From Symbiodinium natans (taxonomy: Eukaryota; Sar; Dinophyceae; Suessiales; Symbiodiniaceae): 30,000 nucleotides of DNA. The stretch's first letter is position 1; every line of letters starts with the position of its first letter. Where the stretch lies: the NCBI GenBank assembly GCA_905221605.1, contig CAJNDS010002745.1:882203-912202 (forward strand). The letters run 5' to 3'. Position numbers and translations under genes: made by a program. The notes under the pieces are model-generated. The model did no database searches and was not told the DNA's origin. It saw only the letters and a program-made list of their open reading frames with translations. Of the stretch, positions 22,644 to 30,000 are shown in pieces.

Positions 22644-22791
22644 GTTCTAGTCTAGGGGTTTAGGGTCTAGACTTGAGGTTTAGGGGTATGACACGACTAG
22701 TAAAGTGCGCTCGTCGGTTAGCACCTACTAAGCTTCTGAGCTAGAGTTTGGAATTTAGGGTTGTAGGTCTTCATGTTCTCTTGATCCAGAG

Positions 22792-22911
22792 GGGCGTCCT
22801 CCCGAAGGAAACACATGCTGCTCACTCACCGCGACGTCGCTAACCGAGTCGCTGAATGACGTGTACCTTGGTATGGGGGAGCCACAGCCGAAACCGCAAA
22901 AGTCCTTATAA
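22792..22911 (+). CDS. Exon-like island with stop
   Basis: The + frame RPPEGNTCCSLTATSLTESL then NDVYLGMGEPQPKPQKSL ends at TAA (22909-22911). CCAGAG before 22792 could be an acceptor. The overlapping minus frame (60 codons) is less plausible. No family recognised. Confidence 0.38.
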   Translation, partial: GRPPEGNTCCSLTATSLTESLNDVYLGMGEPQPKPQKSL

Positions 22912-22940
22912 AGACTCAGAAGCAAGACAAAGCCCAACTA

Positions 22941-23039
22941 GACCCGAGAGTAACCTAGGAAAAAACAGGGTACCCTTTTTGGTTTTAAGGGGATTATAAG
23001 GTCAACCCTAAAAGAAGGAAAAACGGACCTACTCCCGAC
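22941..23039. mobile_element. TIR element family A, copy A6
   Basis: 99 bp from GACCCGAGAGTAACC to GGACCTACTCCCGAC. The ends are inverted repeats and carry a compensating difference: GACCCGAGAGTA against GTCGGGAGTA. Core AAAACAGGGTACCC...GGTTTTAAGGGG. CTA precedes and a CCTAG lies just after. Confidence 0.68.
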
Positions 23040-23138
23040 ATCCTAGGACCCTAAACCGGATTCTAGGAGAACCCTTACAAGGGGCTCCCTTGGGTCCCTC
23101 CCCACGCCTGCCAAAACGGCGTATAGCAAAAATATAGA

Positions 23139-23337
23139 TACTTGGAGGCTCATGGTACTTATTAACCAATTAGAACTGTACTTATAACCCACTTATAAGC
23201 CCCTTAAGTGCCCTAATATGGTTCTAAGTACAGTTATCCTAAACCCTAAACCCTAAACCCTAAACCCTAAACCCTAAACCCTAAACCCCTTTAAGTACAG
23301 TTATAATTGGTTAATAAGTACCATGAACCTCCAAGTA
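23139..23337. mobile_element. TIR element family D, copy D2, split by a telomeric array
   Basis: Terminal inverted repeats of at least 46 bp: left 23139-23184 starts TACTTGGAGGCTCATGG; the reverse complement of the right end starts TACTTGGAGGTTCATGG and continues with the same TACTTATTAACCAATTA. A CCCTAAA array (23238-23290) lies inside, bracketed by the 13 bp direct repeat TAAGTACAGTTAT (23225-23237 and 23292-23304). Terminal TA could be the target site. Related to D1 at 16430 only at the termini. Confidence 0.8.
23238..23290 (-). repeat. Telomeric array inserted in element D2
   Basis: Seven CCCTAAA units, undecayed, flanked by a perfect 13 bp duplication of the element. Confidence 0.97.
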
Positions 23338-23392
23338 CGGCCGCACTTCACGATGCTGTATTCGATTCTTGTTTTGGCGGGTGCGTAAATAG

Positions 23393-23470
23393 CGGTTTAG
23401 GGTTTAGGGTTTAGGGTTTAGGGTTTAGGGTTTAGGGTTCAGGGTTTACGGTTTAGGGTTTAGGGTTTAA
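23393..23470 (+). repeat. Interstitial telomeric array, TTTAGGG orientation
   Basis: About eleven units. Confidence 0.96.
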
Positions 23471-23497
23471 ACTACTGAGGCCCCTAATTACTACTAT

Positions 23498-23803
23498 ATG
23501 TCAGCCTGCAAACAGGCAAATTTGTATCGCGGGCACGTTATGAAGACGTCTTGTGGGCCCGTGTCACAGTCGGTTGACCAACGCGTCGGACGGCGGTGGC
23601 TGGACGACAGGCGGGTGAGCATCAGACTTTTGAGCGTCAAACGGCTTCGCGTTGGGGCTTTCTGCCCCGTGAAGCTTTCTCACGCAGAGCTCCTTCTGCA
23701 CGGAAACGGTCTTGTGGAAAGTGTAGAAAGACACGTTGCGCAAGGACGGCCGCTTCCAATGTATGGCCCTGCGGCCCGTGAACAAGTGAAAGTATATAGC
23801 TAA
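23498..23803 (+). CDS. Hypothetical ORF, 101 aa
   Basis: The longest non-repetitive ATG-to-stop frame. It has no membrane segment or signal peptide; the middle is rich in Arg, Leu and Val (RRVSIRLLSVKRLRVGAF). Two overlapping frames (23596-23781 + and 23809-23564 -) are also open because the stretch is GC-rich, so a true gene is uncertain. No family recognised. Confidence 0.25.
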   Translation: MSACKQANLYRGHVMKTSCGPVSQSVDQRVGRRWLDDRRVSIRLLSVKRLRVGAFCPVKLSHAELLLHGNGLVESVERHVAQGRPLPMYGPAAREQVKVYS

Positions 23804-23819
23804 CATCACGCGCTCGTTC

Positions 23820-24200
23820 TAAGAGGATTTTTGCATTACGTTATGACTGCATAGTGCGGCTTCTGCACGGGAAGTACAAGCATCATGTGCAAGAGACCCT
23901 AAGCCGTATACTAAACCCTAAACCCTAATTGGGGAGCTTCTGGCTGTGGAAACACAAAAGGAAACCGGCGACGAAACAATGGGGCCCCCACAAGATGTTA
24001 GGATTTAGGGCTTAAGGAGTCGGACTTAGGGTTCAGGTTGTTCATAAGGGAAAAGACATGCAGCGAAGCTGCACACCCCCCGCCCCCCCAAGAAACAACA
24101 AGTCCCTTGGACTTCTAACAACACAAACGTTCTTGTCGTAAACACAGGGACATGGGATTCCTGAAAGACGGGTGCCTGAACCCAGTCAACCTAAAACCCT
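23820..24200. other. Non-repetitive spacer, no gene seen
   Basis: Only a three-unit CCCTAAA remnant (23913-23930) and a C-rich run at 24076-24090. TTCTGCACGG occurs at both 23694 and 23869. Confidence 0.4.
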
Positions 24201-24431
24201 AAACCCTGAACCCTAAAGCCTTAAGCCCGTTAACTCCCCCAAATTTAGGGCTCAGGGCTGAGGTTTCGGTCTTCGGGGTCAAGGATTGAGAGTTTCAGGG
24301 TGTTGATGGTTTCAGGGTTGAGGGTTTGTTCACCCTAGACCCTAAACCCGAGGCTTGAAGCCTCCTTAAGCTCTCTCTCCCCCTAAGCATCGAATCCCGT
24401 GATAGCAGGGCATCTCAGGCCCTAAAAAAAC

Positions 24432-24512
24432 GAACTCCAAACCCTAAACCCCTAACCCCTAAACCCTAAACCCTAAACCCTAAACCCTAAACCCTAAACC
24501 CTAAACCCTAAA
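24432..24512 (-). repeat. Interstitial telomeric array, CCCTAAA orientation
   Basis: About eleven units. Confidence 0.96.
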
Positions 24513-24609
24513 GAACCGCTGACAGCAAGGCACACCGCGCGCAGTCGAGACGATGTCGCCCAGACTATTGGTTGCCATGCCTCGGCAAGAATTTTAAAGG
24601 GTTGGCTTG

Positions 24610-24745
24610 TTCAGGGCTAGGGTGTAGGGTTTTAGGGTTTAGGGTGTTTAGGGTTTAGGGTTTAGGGTTTAGGGTTTAGGGTTTAGGGTTTAGGGTTTAG
24701 GGTTTAGGATTTAGGGTTTAGGGTTTAGGGTTTAGGGTTCAAGAT
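24610..24745 (+). repeat. Interstitial telomeric array, TTTAGGG orientation
   Basis: About eighteen units, with TGTTTAGGG slips at the left. Confidence 0.96.
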
Positions 24746-25183
24746 TTAGGGCTGAAAAATCAGGGTTGGTCTGTTGTTTGGGGGTTCAGGGTTGAGGGCT
24801 CGGGGCAGTCAACGCTTGAAAGGGCTTCTGTCTTTCTACGCCTTGCGCCATCGACGAGCGCCGTACTTTCTCCCTAGCATTTCAGCTGATCTCAGGATTC
24901 AGGATCAGGGTTTAATACTTAGGGTTTAGGCTCTAGGTCGGTTTGAAAACCATACTCTTCATGTCGACCTCAACCCCAAGACCCTGCCGACCCCGCTGTT
25001 TCAGACGTTGCGGACCTGCACAAGACTGGGTGTAGGGTTTAGGGTTTAGGGTTAGGGAAACCACTGGAAGGGTGTTATTATGTTTTGCGATACTTGCAAT
25101 GCATTGGGTATCTAGACCTAGAACCTAAACCCACAATGAAGTCAGAAGAGAGCATGGCATCTAAGCATCGTCTGCACATACTA

Positions 25184-25291
25184 GACCCAAGAGTACCCCT
25201 AGGAATCAAAAGGGCGCCTTTTTTTGGTTCACAGGGGGCGTATAAGGGAACCTAAGCCCAAAAAAAGGGGAATAAGGACGTACTCTGGGTC
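25184..25291. mobile_element. TIR element family A, copy A2
   Basis: 108 bp, GACCCAAGAGTACCCC to GGACGTACTCTGGGTC; the clearest A copy, with inverted ends and the full core (AAAAGGGCGCC, T-run GGTTCAC, GGGGCGTATAAGGGAACC, AAAAAAAGGGGAATAAGG). Confidence 0.72.
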
Positions 25292-25323
25292 CAAGTCCTA
25301 AACCCTAAACCCAAAACCCTAAA

Positions 25324-25362
25324 TCCCAAAAAAGGGGGAATAAGGGCCCACCCTGGGACCTA
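25324..25362. mobile_element. Family A right-half duplicate beyond a telomeric array
   Basis: CCCAAAAAAGGGGGAATAAG and what follows repeat A2's right end (25257-25292) with about six differences in 36. A short CCCTAAA array (25296-25323) separates the two, as in element A4. Confidence 0.62.
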
Positions 25363-25432
25363 GCATCGTTTCATGCCGTGTTTGAAGACAATCCCCATGA
25401 GAACCCAACACCAACCTTGGGGTTCTGGGCTG

Positions 25433-25514
25433 GGGGTTTAGGGTTTAGGGTTTAGGGTTTAGGGTTTAGGGTTTAGGGTTTAGGGTGTAGGGTTTAGGGT
25501 TTAGGGTTTAGGGT
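25433..25514 (+). repeat. Interstitial telomeric array, TTTAGGG orientation
   Basis: About eleven units with one TGTAGGG. GGTTCT occurs on both sides. Confidence 0.96.
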
Positions 25515-25557
25515 TCTCTTGATCAGAGGCTCCAACCACTCCACTGCATAGGAAAAC

Positions 25558-25615
25558 ACAACCCTAACCCTAAAACCCTGAACCCTAAACCCTAAAACCT
25601 TACACCCTAAACCCG
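25558..25615 (-). repeat. Degenerate telomeric array
   Basis: CCCTAAC, CCCTGAA and CCTTACA variants. Confidence 0.85.
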
Positions 25616-25917
25616 AAACAAACCCTCAGCACTCAACACCACCGCACCCTGGAATCGCGAGCTGTCAGTTTCCACCGCGCCCTAACCCTAAAAGCTAAAC
25701 CCCAAACCCGAAACCCTAAAGCCGCAAGCCTGAGACCCTAAACCCTAAACACGAAAACCGCGAGGCCCTAAAGCTGTTTAGGGTTTAGGCTTTAGGGTTC
25801 AGGATTCCTCTAGCACCCTTTTGACACTCTAAAATTGTACCCCTATAATCCCGTGGAGCTTCTACACCCTATCAAAACCTGCAAACACAAACCCCAGAAA
25901 TCCTTGATATCCTACAG

Positions 25918-25988
25918 ATCCCAACCCTAAACCCTAAACCCATAACCCTAAACCCTGAACCCTAAACCATTAACCCTAAACCCTAAAT
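25918..25988 (-). repeat. Degenerate telomeric array, CCCTAAA orientation
   Basis: About nine units with CATAACC and CATTAACC slips. Confidence 0.9.
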
Positions 25989-25989
25989 T

Positions 25990-26429
25990 CCCACCCAGGC
26001 CTGCTTAGGCCGTACCCACCCTGTTCTAGGACTACACCCGACAGCCACTAACACCATCGCTTGGAGCTAAAGAGTTGTGTTGAGCGTGAGCGTGACCTGG
26101 GGCACCCCTAGGCGCAAGGGGCCACCGTGCGGATGGCGAGGTGTGGGGAAACAAAATAATACTTGGCCCCCTGGCCCCCTGGAGGCCCCTCGACGAAGCC
26201 TCCTATTTGAAGAATGGGGGGTGGGAAGTGAGAATTAGGGTGTTAAGCCCAAAACCCCTATAAAAAAAAAGCCGGCGTAAGCAGGGGGTGGGAAAAAATA
26301 GAACAACCCAGGTTGTGATGGCTCCAAATTGAATATACGCCGCCGCGACATATGCCGCCACCTCACACCCCCTGGGTGTGTTGGGGCGCCATCTCCGCGT
26401 GAAATTTTACTGCTGCGGCGCGGCGAGAA
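25990..26429. other. Non-repetitive spacer, no gene seen
   Basis: Contains a CCCCCTGG tandem (26165-26185), a 7 bp stem hairpin CACACCCCCTGGGTGTG (26366-26382) and GC-rich DNA before the next array. No convincing coding frame. Confidence 0.4.
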
Positions 26430-26513
26430 GCCCTAAACCCTAAACCCTAAACCCTAAACCCTAAACCCTAAACCCTAAACCCTAAACCCTAAACCCTAAA
26501 CCCTAAACCCGAA
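26430..26513 (-). repeat. Interstitial telomeric array, CCCTAAA orientation
   Basis: Twelve perfect units. AGAAGC precedes and CGAAGCGC follows, a possible short duplication. Confidence 0.97.
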
Positions 26514-26613
26514 GCGCAGACCAGGCGGCCAAAGGCGACCTCTTCAAAGCTCGCCTCCTGCTGCCCTCGCCTCGGTGCTGCGGGGACTTTGGTCGAAAAT
26601 TATGAGGCGTGCA

Positions 26614-26663
26614 AACTAAACCCTAAACCCTAAACCCTAAACCCTAAACCCTAAACCCTAAAC
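26614..26663 (-). repeat. Interstitial telomeric array, CCCTAAA orientation
   Basis: Seven units bordering an AT-rich, non-repetitive stretch (26664-26830) in which no gene was found. Confidence 0.96.
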
Positions 26664-26901
26664 TTGGGATAGTTATCTTTTTCTACTGAGACTATAGGTA
26701 AAAAACACAGAGCATTTAGTTCTCGTAAAAAAACCAAAAGCTGAGATAGATGAGAGTATGAATATTACACTATACAACTTAAATGTCAAGTCTTTGCATT
26801 AAGTTGTAAGATTAAAAGAAAGACGCAATCCTGGAGTCGGTGCAGCCAAGGATTCCCCCTGCAGCCTGAACCTTGAACCTTGAAACCAGAACCCTCAACG
26901 A

Positions 26902-27202
26902 TTTAGGGTTTAGGGTTTAGGGGTTAGGGTTTAGGGTTTAGGGTTTAGGGTTTAGGGTTTAGGGTTTAGGGTTTAGGGTTTAGGGTTTAGGGTTTAGGGT
27001 TTAGGGTTTAGGGTTTAGGGTTTAGGGTTTAGGGTTTAGGGTTTAGGGTTTAGGGTTTAGGGTTAGGTTTAGGGTTTAGGGTTTAGGGTTTAGGGTTTAG
27101 GGTTTAGGGTTTAGGGTTTAGGGTTTAGGGTTTAGGGTTTAGGGTTTAGGGTTTAGGGTTTAGGGTTTAGGGTTTAGGGTTTAGGGTTTAGGGTTTAGGG
27201 TT
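26902..27202 (+). repeat. Longest telomeric array, about 42 units
   Basis: About 300 bp of TTTAGGG with one 8-mer near 26920 and a single 6-mer slip (GGTTAGG) near 27061. Almost no substitutions, so the youngest or most homogenised array here. Confidence 0.98.
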
Positions 27203-27243
27203 CCCTTCTCAAATACCTACATAACATCCTCACACCTACATCT

Positions 27244-27330
27244 TAAACCCAAAGCCCTTAAACCCTCAACCCTAAACTCTAGACCCTAAACCCTAAACCC
27301 TAAACTCTAGACCCTAAACCCTAAACCCCA
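27244..27330 (-). repeat. Telomeric array with 28-bp higher-order repeat
   Basis: CTCTAGACCCTAAACCCTAA is present twice, giving a four-unit higher-order period. Confidence 0.9.
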
Positions 27331-27552
27331 AGAGCCCGCAGGCTCCCAAACTCCCAATCCAGAATTCCATTTCCCGCCCCATCCCCGCCGCTACCCTAAC
27401 AAAGTGGGGTTCAGGGTTCAGGGGGTTTGGGGTTTAGAGTTTAGGGATCCCTCAAACCTAAACCCTCAAGCCCAGAATCTAACGCCGGAACCGGGGCCCC
27501 GGGCGCCAGCCATCCAAGGTCGCCCGTCCTGAGATGTCTTTGAAGAAGCAAG

Positions 27553-27665
27553 GGTTTGAGGTTTGGGGTTTGGGGTTTGAGGTTTAGGGTTTAGGGTTTA
27601 GGGTTTAGGGTTTAGGGTTTAAGGTTGAGGGTTTGGGGTTTGGGGCTTGGGGCTTGGGGTTTAGA
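27553..27665 (+). repeat. Degenerate telomeric array
   Basis: TTTGAGG and TTTGGGG variants surround five perfect TTTAGGG units. Confidence 0.92.
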
Positions 27666-27786
27666 GCTTAGAGTTTTAAGAAGGGTAAACCGGGTAAAGG
27701 GTTTGGAGTTTGGGGTTTCTAAGGGGTGAACGGAGGGGCCCCTAGAAGGGGCCCTACAGAACCCCTAGGTGTACCTCATTTATTCC

Positions 27787-27818
27787 TTATATATATATAT
27801 ATGTATATATATGTACAT

Positions 27819-27849
<31 letters not shown>

Positions 27850-27850
27850 C
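27787..27850. repeat. (AT)n microsatellite
   Basis: Alternating AT with ATGT and GTAC interruptions, self-complementary and able to extrude as a hairpin. Confidence 0.97.
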
Positions 27851-27880
27851 CTAAGTAGCCCCCAAATAACCCCTAAATAG

Positions 27881-27927
27881 CCCCTAAAGTCCCTTATAAG
27901 GGTCCCTCCTTTACTCCCTTGAGGTTT
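27881..27927 (+). repeat. Duplicated segment, copy 1
   Basis: 47 bp starting CCCCTAAAGTCCCTTAT, repeated at 28204-28250 with two differences. Confidence 0.9.
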
Positions 27928-28073
27928 AGGGGTTTGGGGCTTGAGGTTTAGGGGTTTGGGGCTATAAAGGCCGGTGGCCTCTTTATCTGTTACCCTTTTA
28001 CCTGAATATTCCCCCTAGATACCCTACTCAGAACAGAAACCCTACTTAAAGAGCCCACCAGCCAATATAAGGT

Positions 28074-28096
28074 TTGGGGTTGCTCACCGAAACCCT
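28074..28096 (+). repeat. Second duplicated segment, copy 1
   Basis: 23 bp (TTGGGGTTGCTCACCG...) repeated exactly at 28256-28278. Confidence 0.9.
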
Positions 28097-28200
28097 CAAC
28101 CCTAAACCCTCAGCCCTAAACCCTAAACCCTATACGCTATACCCTAAACCCCAAACCCTAAACCCTAAACCCTAAACCCTTAACCCTAAACCCCCCTAAA
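28085..28200 (-). repeat. Telomeric array between duplicated segments
   Basis: About fifteen CCCTAAA units with CCCTATA and CCCTCAG variants, lying between copy 1 and copy 2 of the duplicated segments. Confidence 0.92.
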
Positions 28201-28203
28201 CAA

Positions 28204-28278
28204 CCCCTAAAGTCCCTTATGAGGGTCCCGCCTTTACTCCCTTGAGGTTTGGGGCTTGGGGTTGCTCACCGAAACCCT
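28204..28278 (+). repeat. Duplicated segments, copies 2, adjacent
   Basis: The 47 bp and 23 bp segments, 147 bp apart in the first copies, are only 5 bp apart here. Confidence 0.88.
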
Positions 28279-28334
28279 AAGCCCTCCTCTTCGCAAGGAT
28301 TCGGGGCTTCGGGCCCGTGGGGGTTGCGAACCCG

Positions 28335-28462
28335 GAGCCCTGAACCCTAGGCCCTAGGCCCTAAACCCTAAACCCTAAACCCTAAACCCTAAACCCCAGG
28401 CCCTAAACCCCAGGCCCTAAACCCGAAACCCTAAACCCCAAACCCTAAACCCTAAACCCTTC
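28335..28462 (-). repeat. Interstitial telomeric array, CCCTAAA orientation
   Basis: About seventeen units with CCCTAGG at the left and a duplicated CCCCAGGCCCTAAA in the middle. Confidence 0.94.
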
Positions 28463-28552
28463 TACGGTTCCTGCGGTCTCTTCCACTCCCTGGGGGCCCC
28501 GACAGCTGGCCCGGCTGGTCCGCCGTGGAGCAGTCTGAGAGCCTTCTGCTTC

Positions 28553-28640
28553 TTTAGGGTTTAGGGCTTAGGGCTTAGGGTTTAGGGTTTAGGGTTTAGG
28601 GTTCAGGGTTTAGGATTTAGGGTTGAGGATTTAGGGTGTA
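28553..28640 (+). repeat. Interstitial telomeric array, TTTAGGG orientation
   Basis: About eleven units. G-rich decayed DNA continues to about 28850 without a gene. Confidence 0.94.
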
Positions 28641-28982
28641 CCTGTTCGGGTTCTAGGCTTAGGGTTGAGGGTTGGGGGATTAGCTCTTCGGGTTGTTGGG
28701 GTTTGGAGAGTGTCAGGCGCTTTAGAGGGTTGGAGGGTTGTTGTGCTTCTTCAGATGAGAGCCCTGTGCCACTGAGAGCGGTTGGGCTTTTTAGGGTGCA
28801 GGGTTGGAAGGCTTGGGGGCTAGGATGAGGCTTCAGGGTGTCGGGGATAAAGCCATTTAGGCGACCCTCTCATGCAGCACCATGGCGCGCGATGGCTCTG
28901 ACAGCTCTTTCGGTCCCGGTCTCGACATAGCTCGGTTTCCGTGGCTGGCGTCGCCCGTTTCCTCCGTTTCCTTCTAGCTTTC

Positions 28983-29030
28983 AGGGTTTAGGGTTTAGGA
29001 GTTTAGGAGTTTAGGAGTGTAGGGTTTTTG
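28983..29030 (+). repeat. Degenerate telomeric array
   Basis: Two TTTAGGG units and three TTTAGGAG 8-mers. The 65-codon minus frame that follows (29192-28995) is open but unrecognised. Confidence 0.85.
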
Positions 29031-29192
29031 AGGTGCAAGGCCAATGTGATCCACGCAACCACAGAAGTAGCGCTTCTCTTGCTGCCACTTGTTTTCCCTC
29101 AGCCCCACCCATCCAGGGAGGGGTGATGCCAGGTGGAAACGGCCACTACTGGCGTCGCCAAGCGGGCGGCTTTCGCTTGGGCTTTTGCCCAC

Positions 29193-29251
29193 CCTAAACC
29201 CTAAACCCTAAACCCTAAACCCTAAACCCTAAACCCTAAACCCTAAACCCT
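29193..29251 (-). repeat. Interstitial telomeric array, CCCTAAA orientation
   Basis: Eight perfect units. Confidence 0.97.
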
Positions 29252-29483
29252 CATATGTGTGGGTTTCCTAGGTCTCGGCTTGGGTGGCAAGGACAAATGG
29301 TTGCTCAAAACACCTCCCTAGACCCTAAACCCTAAACCCTCTTGCAAAGGCAGGGTCCACGGTCTTGCGCGCAGACTGATTCTACTGCGCATCTGCTGCT
29401 GTCAACTCTGAGCCCCGAATCTGAAGCCTTCCAAGCCAGACAAACACGAATTTAACACAAAAAACTCCATGGAGCCTTCTCGA

Positions 29484-29572
29484 CCCTAAACCCTAAACCC
29501 TAAACCCTACACCCTAAGCCCTAAACCCTAAACCCTAAAACCTAAACCCTAAACCCTAAACCCTAAGTTGGT
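29484..29572 (-). repeat. Interstitial telomeric array, CCCTAAA orientation
   Basis: About twelve units with CCCTACA and CCCTAAG variants. Confidence 0.95.
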
Positions 29573-29740
29573 ACCCCATAAACCCTTAAACCCAATAAGA
29601 ATAAGGCCCACGCCACCCTTGATGAAGCCCAGCTAGGGCCTTGTTTAGGGTTGGGAGTCCTGGCCAGGTGTCGCAAGCATCCCATGGGCAACCCTACACC
29701 AGAAGCCCGCGACATATTTATAGGGTCCTTAAAGGTACCT

Positions 29741-29800
29741 AGGGAACCTTAGGGAAGCTTCGGGAGCCTTGGGGAGTAGTGAGGAGCATTAGGGAACCTT
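29741..29800 (+). repeat. 10-bp tandem repeat
   Basis: Six units exactly 10 bp each, AGGGAACCTT-like: AGGGAACCTT, AGGGAAGCTT, CGGGAGCCTT, GGGGAGTAGT, GAGGAGCATT, AGGGAACCTT. The first and last are identical. Confidence 0.92.
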
Positions 29801-29918
29801 GGGTTGCATACTCCCCTTGTACCCCCTACCTTAAGAACCACCCTTTTTTGGGTTGGTTATTTTATAAGGGAACCCATAACCAGAAAAAAAGGATGAAGGG
29901 TACCACTGGGCTACCAAG
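29798..29918. mobile_element. TIR element family B, copy B4
   Basis: Right end GGGTACCACTGGGCTACC is identical to B3, with the core TTTTATAAGGGAACCC. The left end CTTGGGTTGCATACTCCCC is diverged and merges with the 10-bp tandem repeat. Confidence 0.6.
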
Positions 29919-30000
29919 ACAATAAACCCTGACAAGAAAAATCTAGATCGTGAAACGGAACCCTCTCCCGCAAGCTCATAAGCGTAAAGCCCAGCCTAGG

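Noticed and set aside
22236-22710. 12-bp inverted pair GCGCACTTTACT / AGTAAAGTGCGC 460 bp apart
   Set aside because: The match does not extend beyond 12 bases and the interval contains unrelated elements; chance is likely in 30 kb.
26664-26830. AT-rich stretch as a possible small RNA gene or origin
   Set aside because: No tRNA cloverleaf, box elements or hairpin of note could be found by eye.

Overview
Organism. The window is a nuclear eukaryotic region saturated with interstitial plant-type telomeric repeats (TTTAGGG on the + strand, or CCCTAAA). About ninety short arrays of 3 to 42 units lie in both orientations over all 30 kb. No rRNA, tRNA, CRISPR array or recognisable full-length gene is visible. 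A dinoflagellate (Symbiodiniaceae-like or a relative) is the best guess. The support is the TTTAGGG repeat type, a tandem pair of motifs resembling the 3' part of the dinoflagellate spliced leader (18160-18185), short GC-rich exon-like islands, and several families of small inverted-repeat elements like the introner/MITE elements known in dinoflagellate lineages. This remains inference.

Layout. The basic unit is telomeric array, then 50-200 bp of non-repetitive DNA, then another array, often in the opposite orientation. Many of the non-repetitive islands have an open frame with plausible protein composition, and some have good splice signals (AG/G acceptors near 2300, 7429, 14724 and 16755; GTAAGN donors near 7499, 11410, 14653 and 20438). 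Their strands change repeatedly, so they cannot all belong to one gene. They look like exons or exon fragments of unrecognised genes, possibly scrambled. About thirty short islands are given as low-confidence coding pieces; open frames this short also occur by chance.

Mobile layer. At least five families of small terminal-inverted-repeat elements are visible. Family A starts GACCCAAGAGTA and ends TACTCTGGGTC (1258, 18814, 22359, 22941, 25184). Family B ends in GGGTACCACTGGGCTAC (4782, 8717, 10112, 29798). Family D has TIR CTTGGAGG (16430, 23139). Family E is at 8296 and 9061. Elements C (16267) and F (19912) are single copies. A 160 bp near-perfect palindrome lies at 11789-11948.

Main observation. 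In three elements (23139-23337, 18814-19010, 25184-25362) a telomeric array sits inside or next to a TIR element and is flanked by a direct duplication of the element's own sequence. In the clearest case a 13 bp duplication brackets the array, and the left copy preserves the ancestral hairpin context. This indicates that telomeric repeats were inserted into pre-existing DNA with a target duplication, rather than growing from random sequence or being relics of chromosome ends.

Other low-complexity DNA: a 530 bp polypurine block ending in G25 (11981-12510), a T12-G21 tract (14159-14191), an (AT)n tract (27787-27850), two 10-bp-period minisatellites (17670-17975 and 29741-29800), and altered telomere-like arrays with 8-bp and 9-bp periods (9342-9420, 20259-20328).
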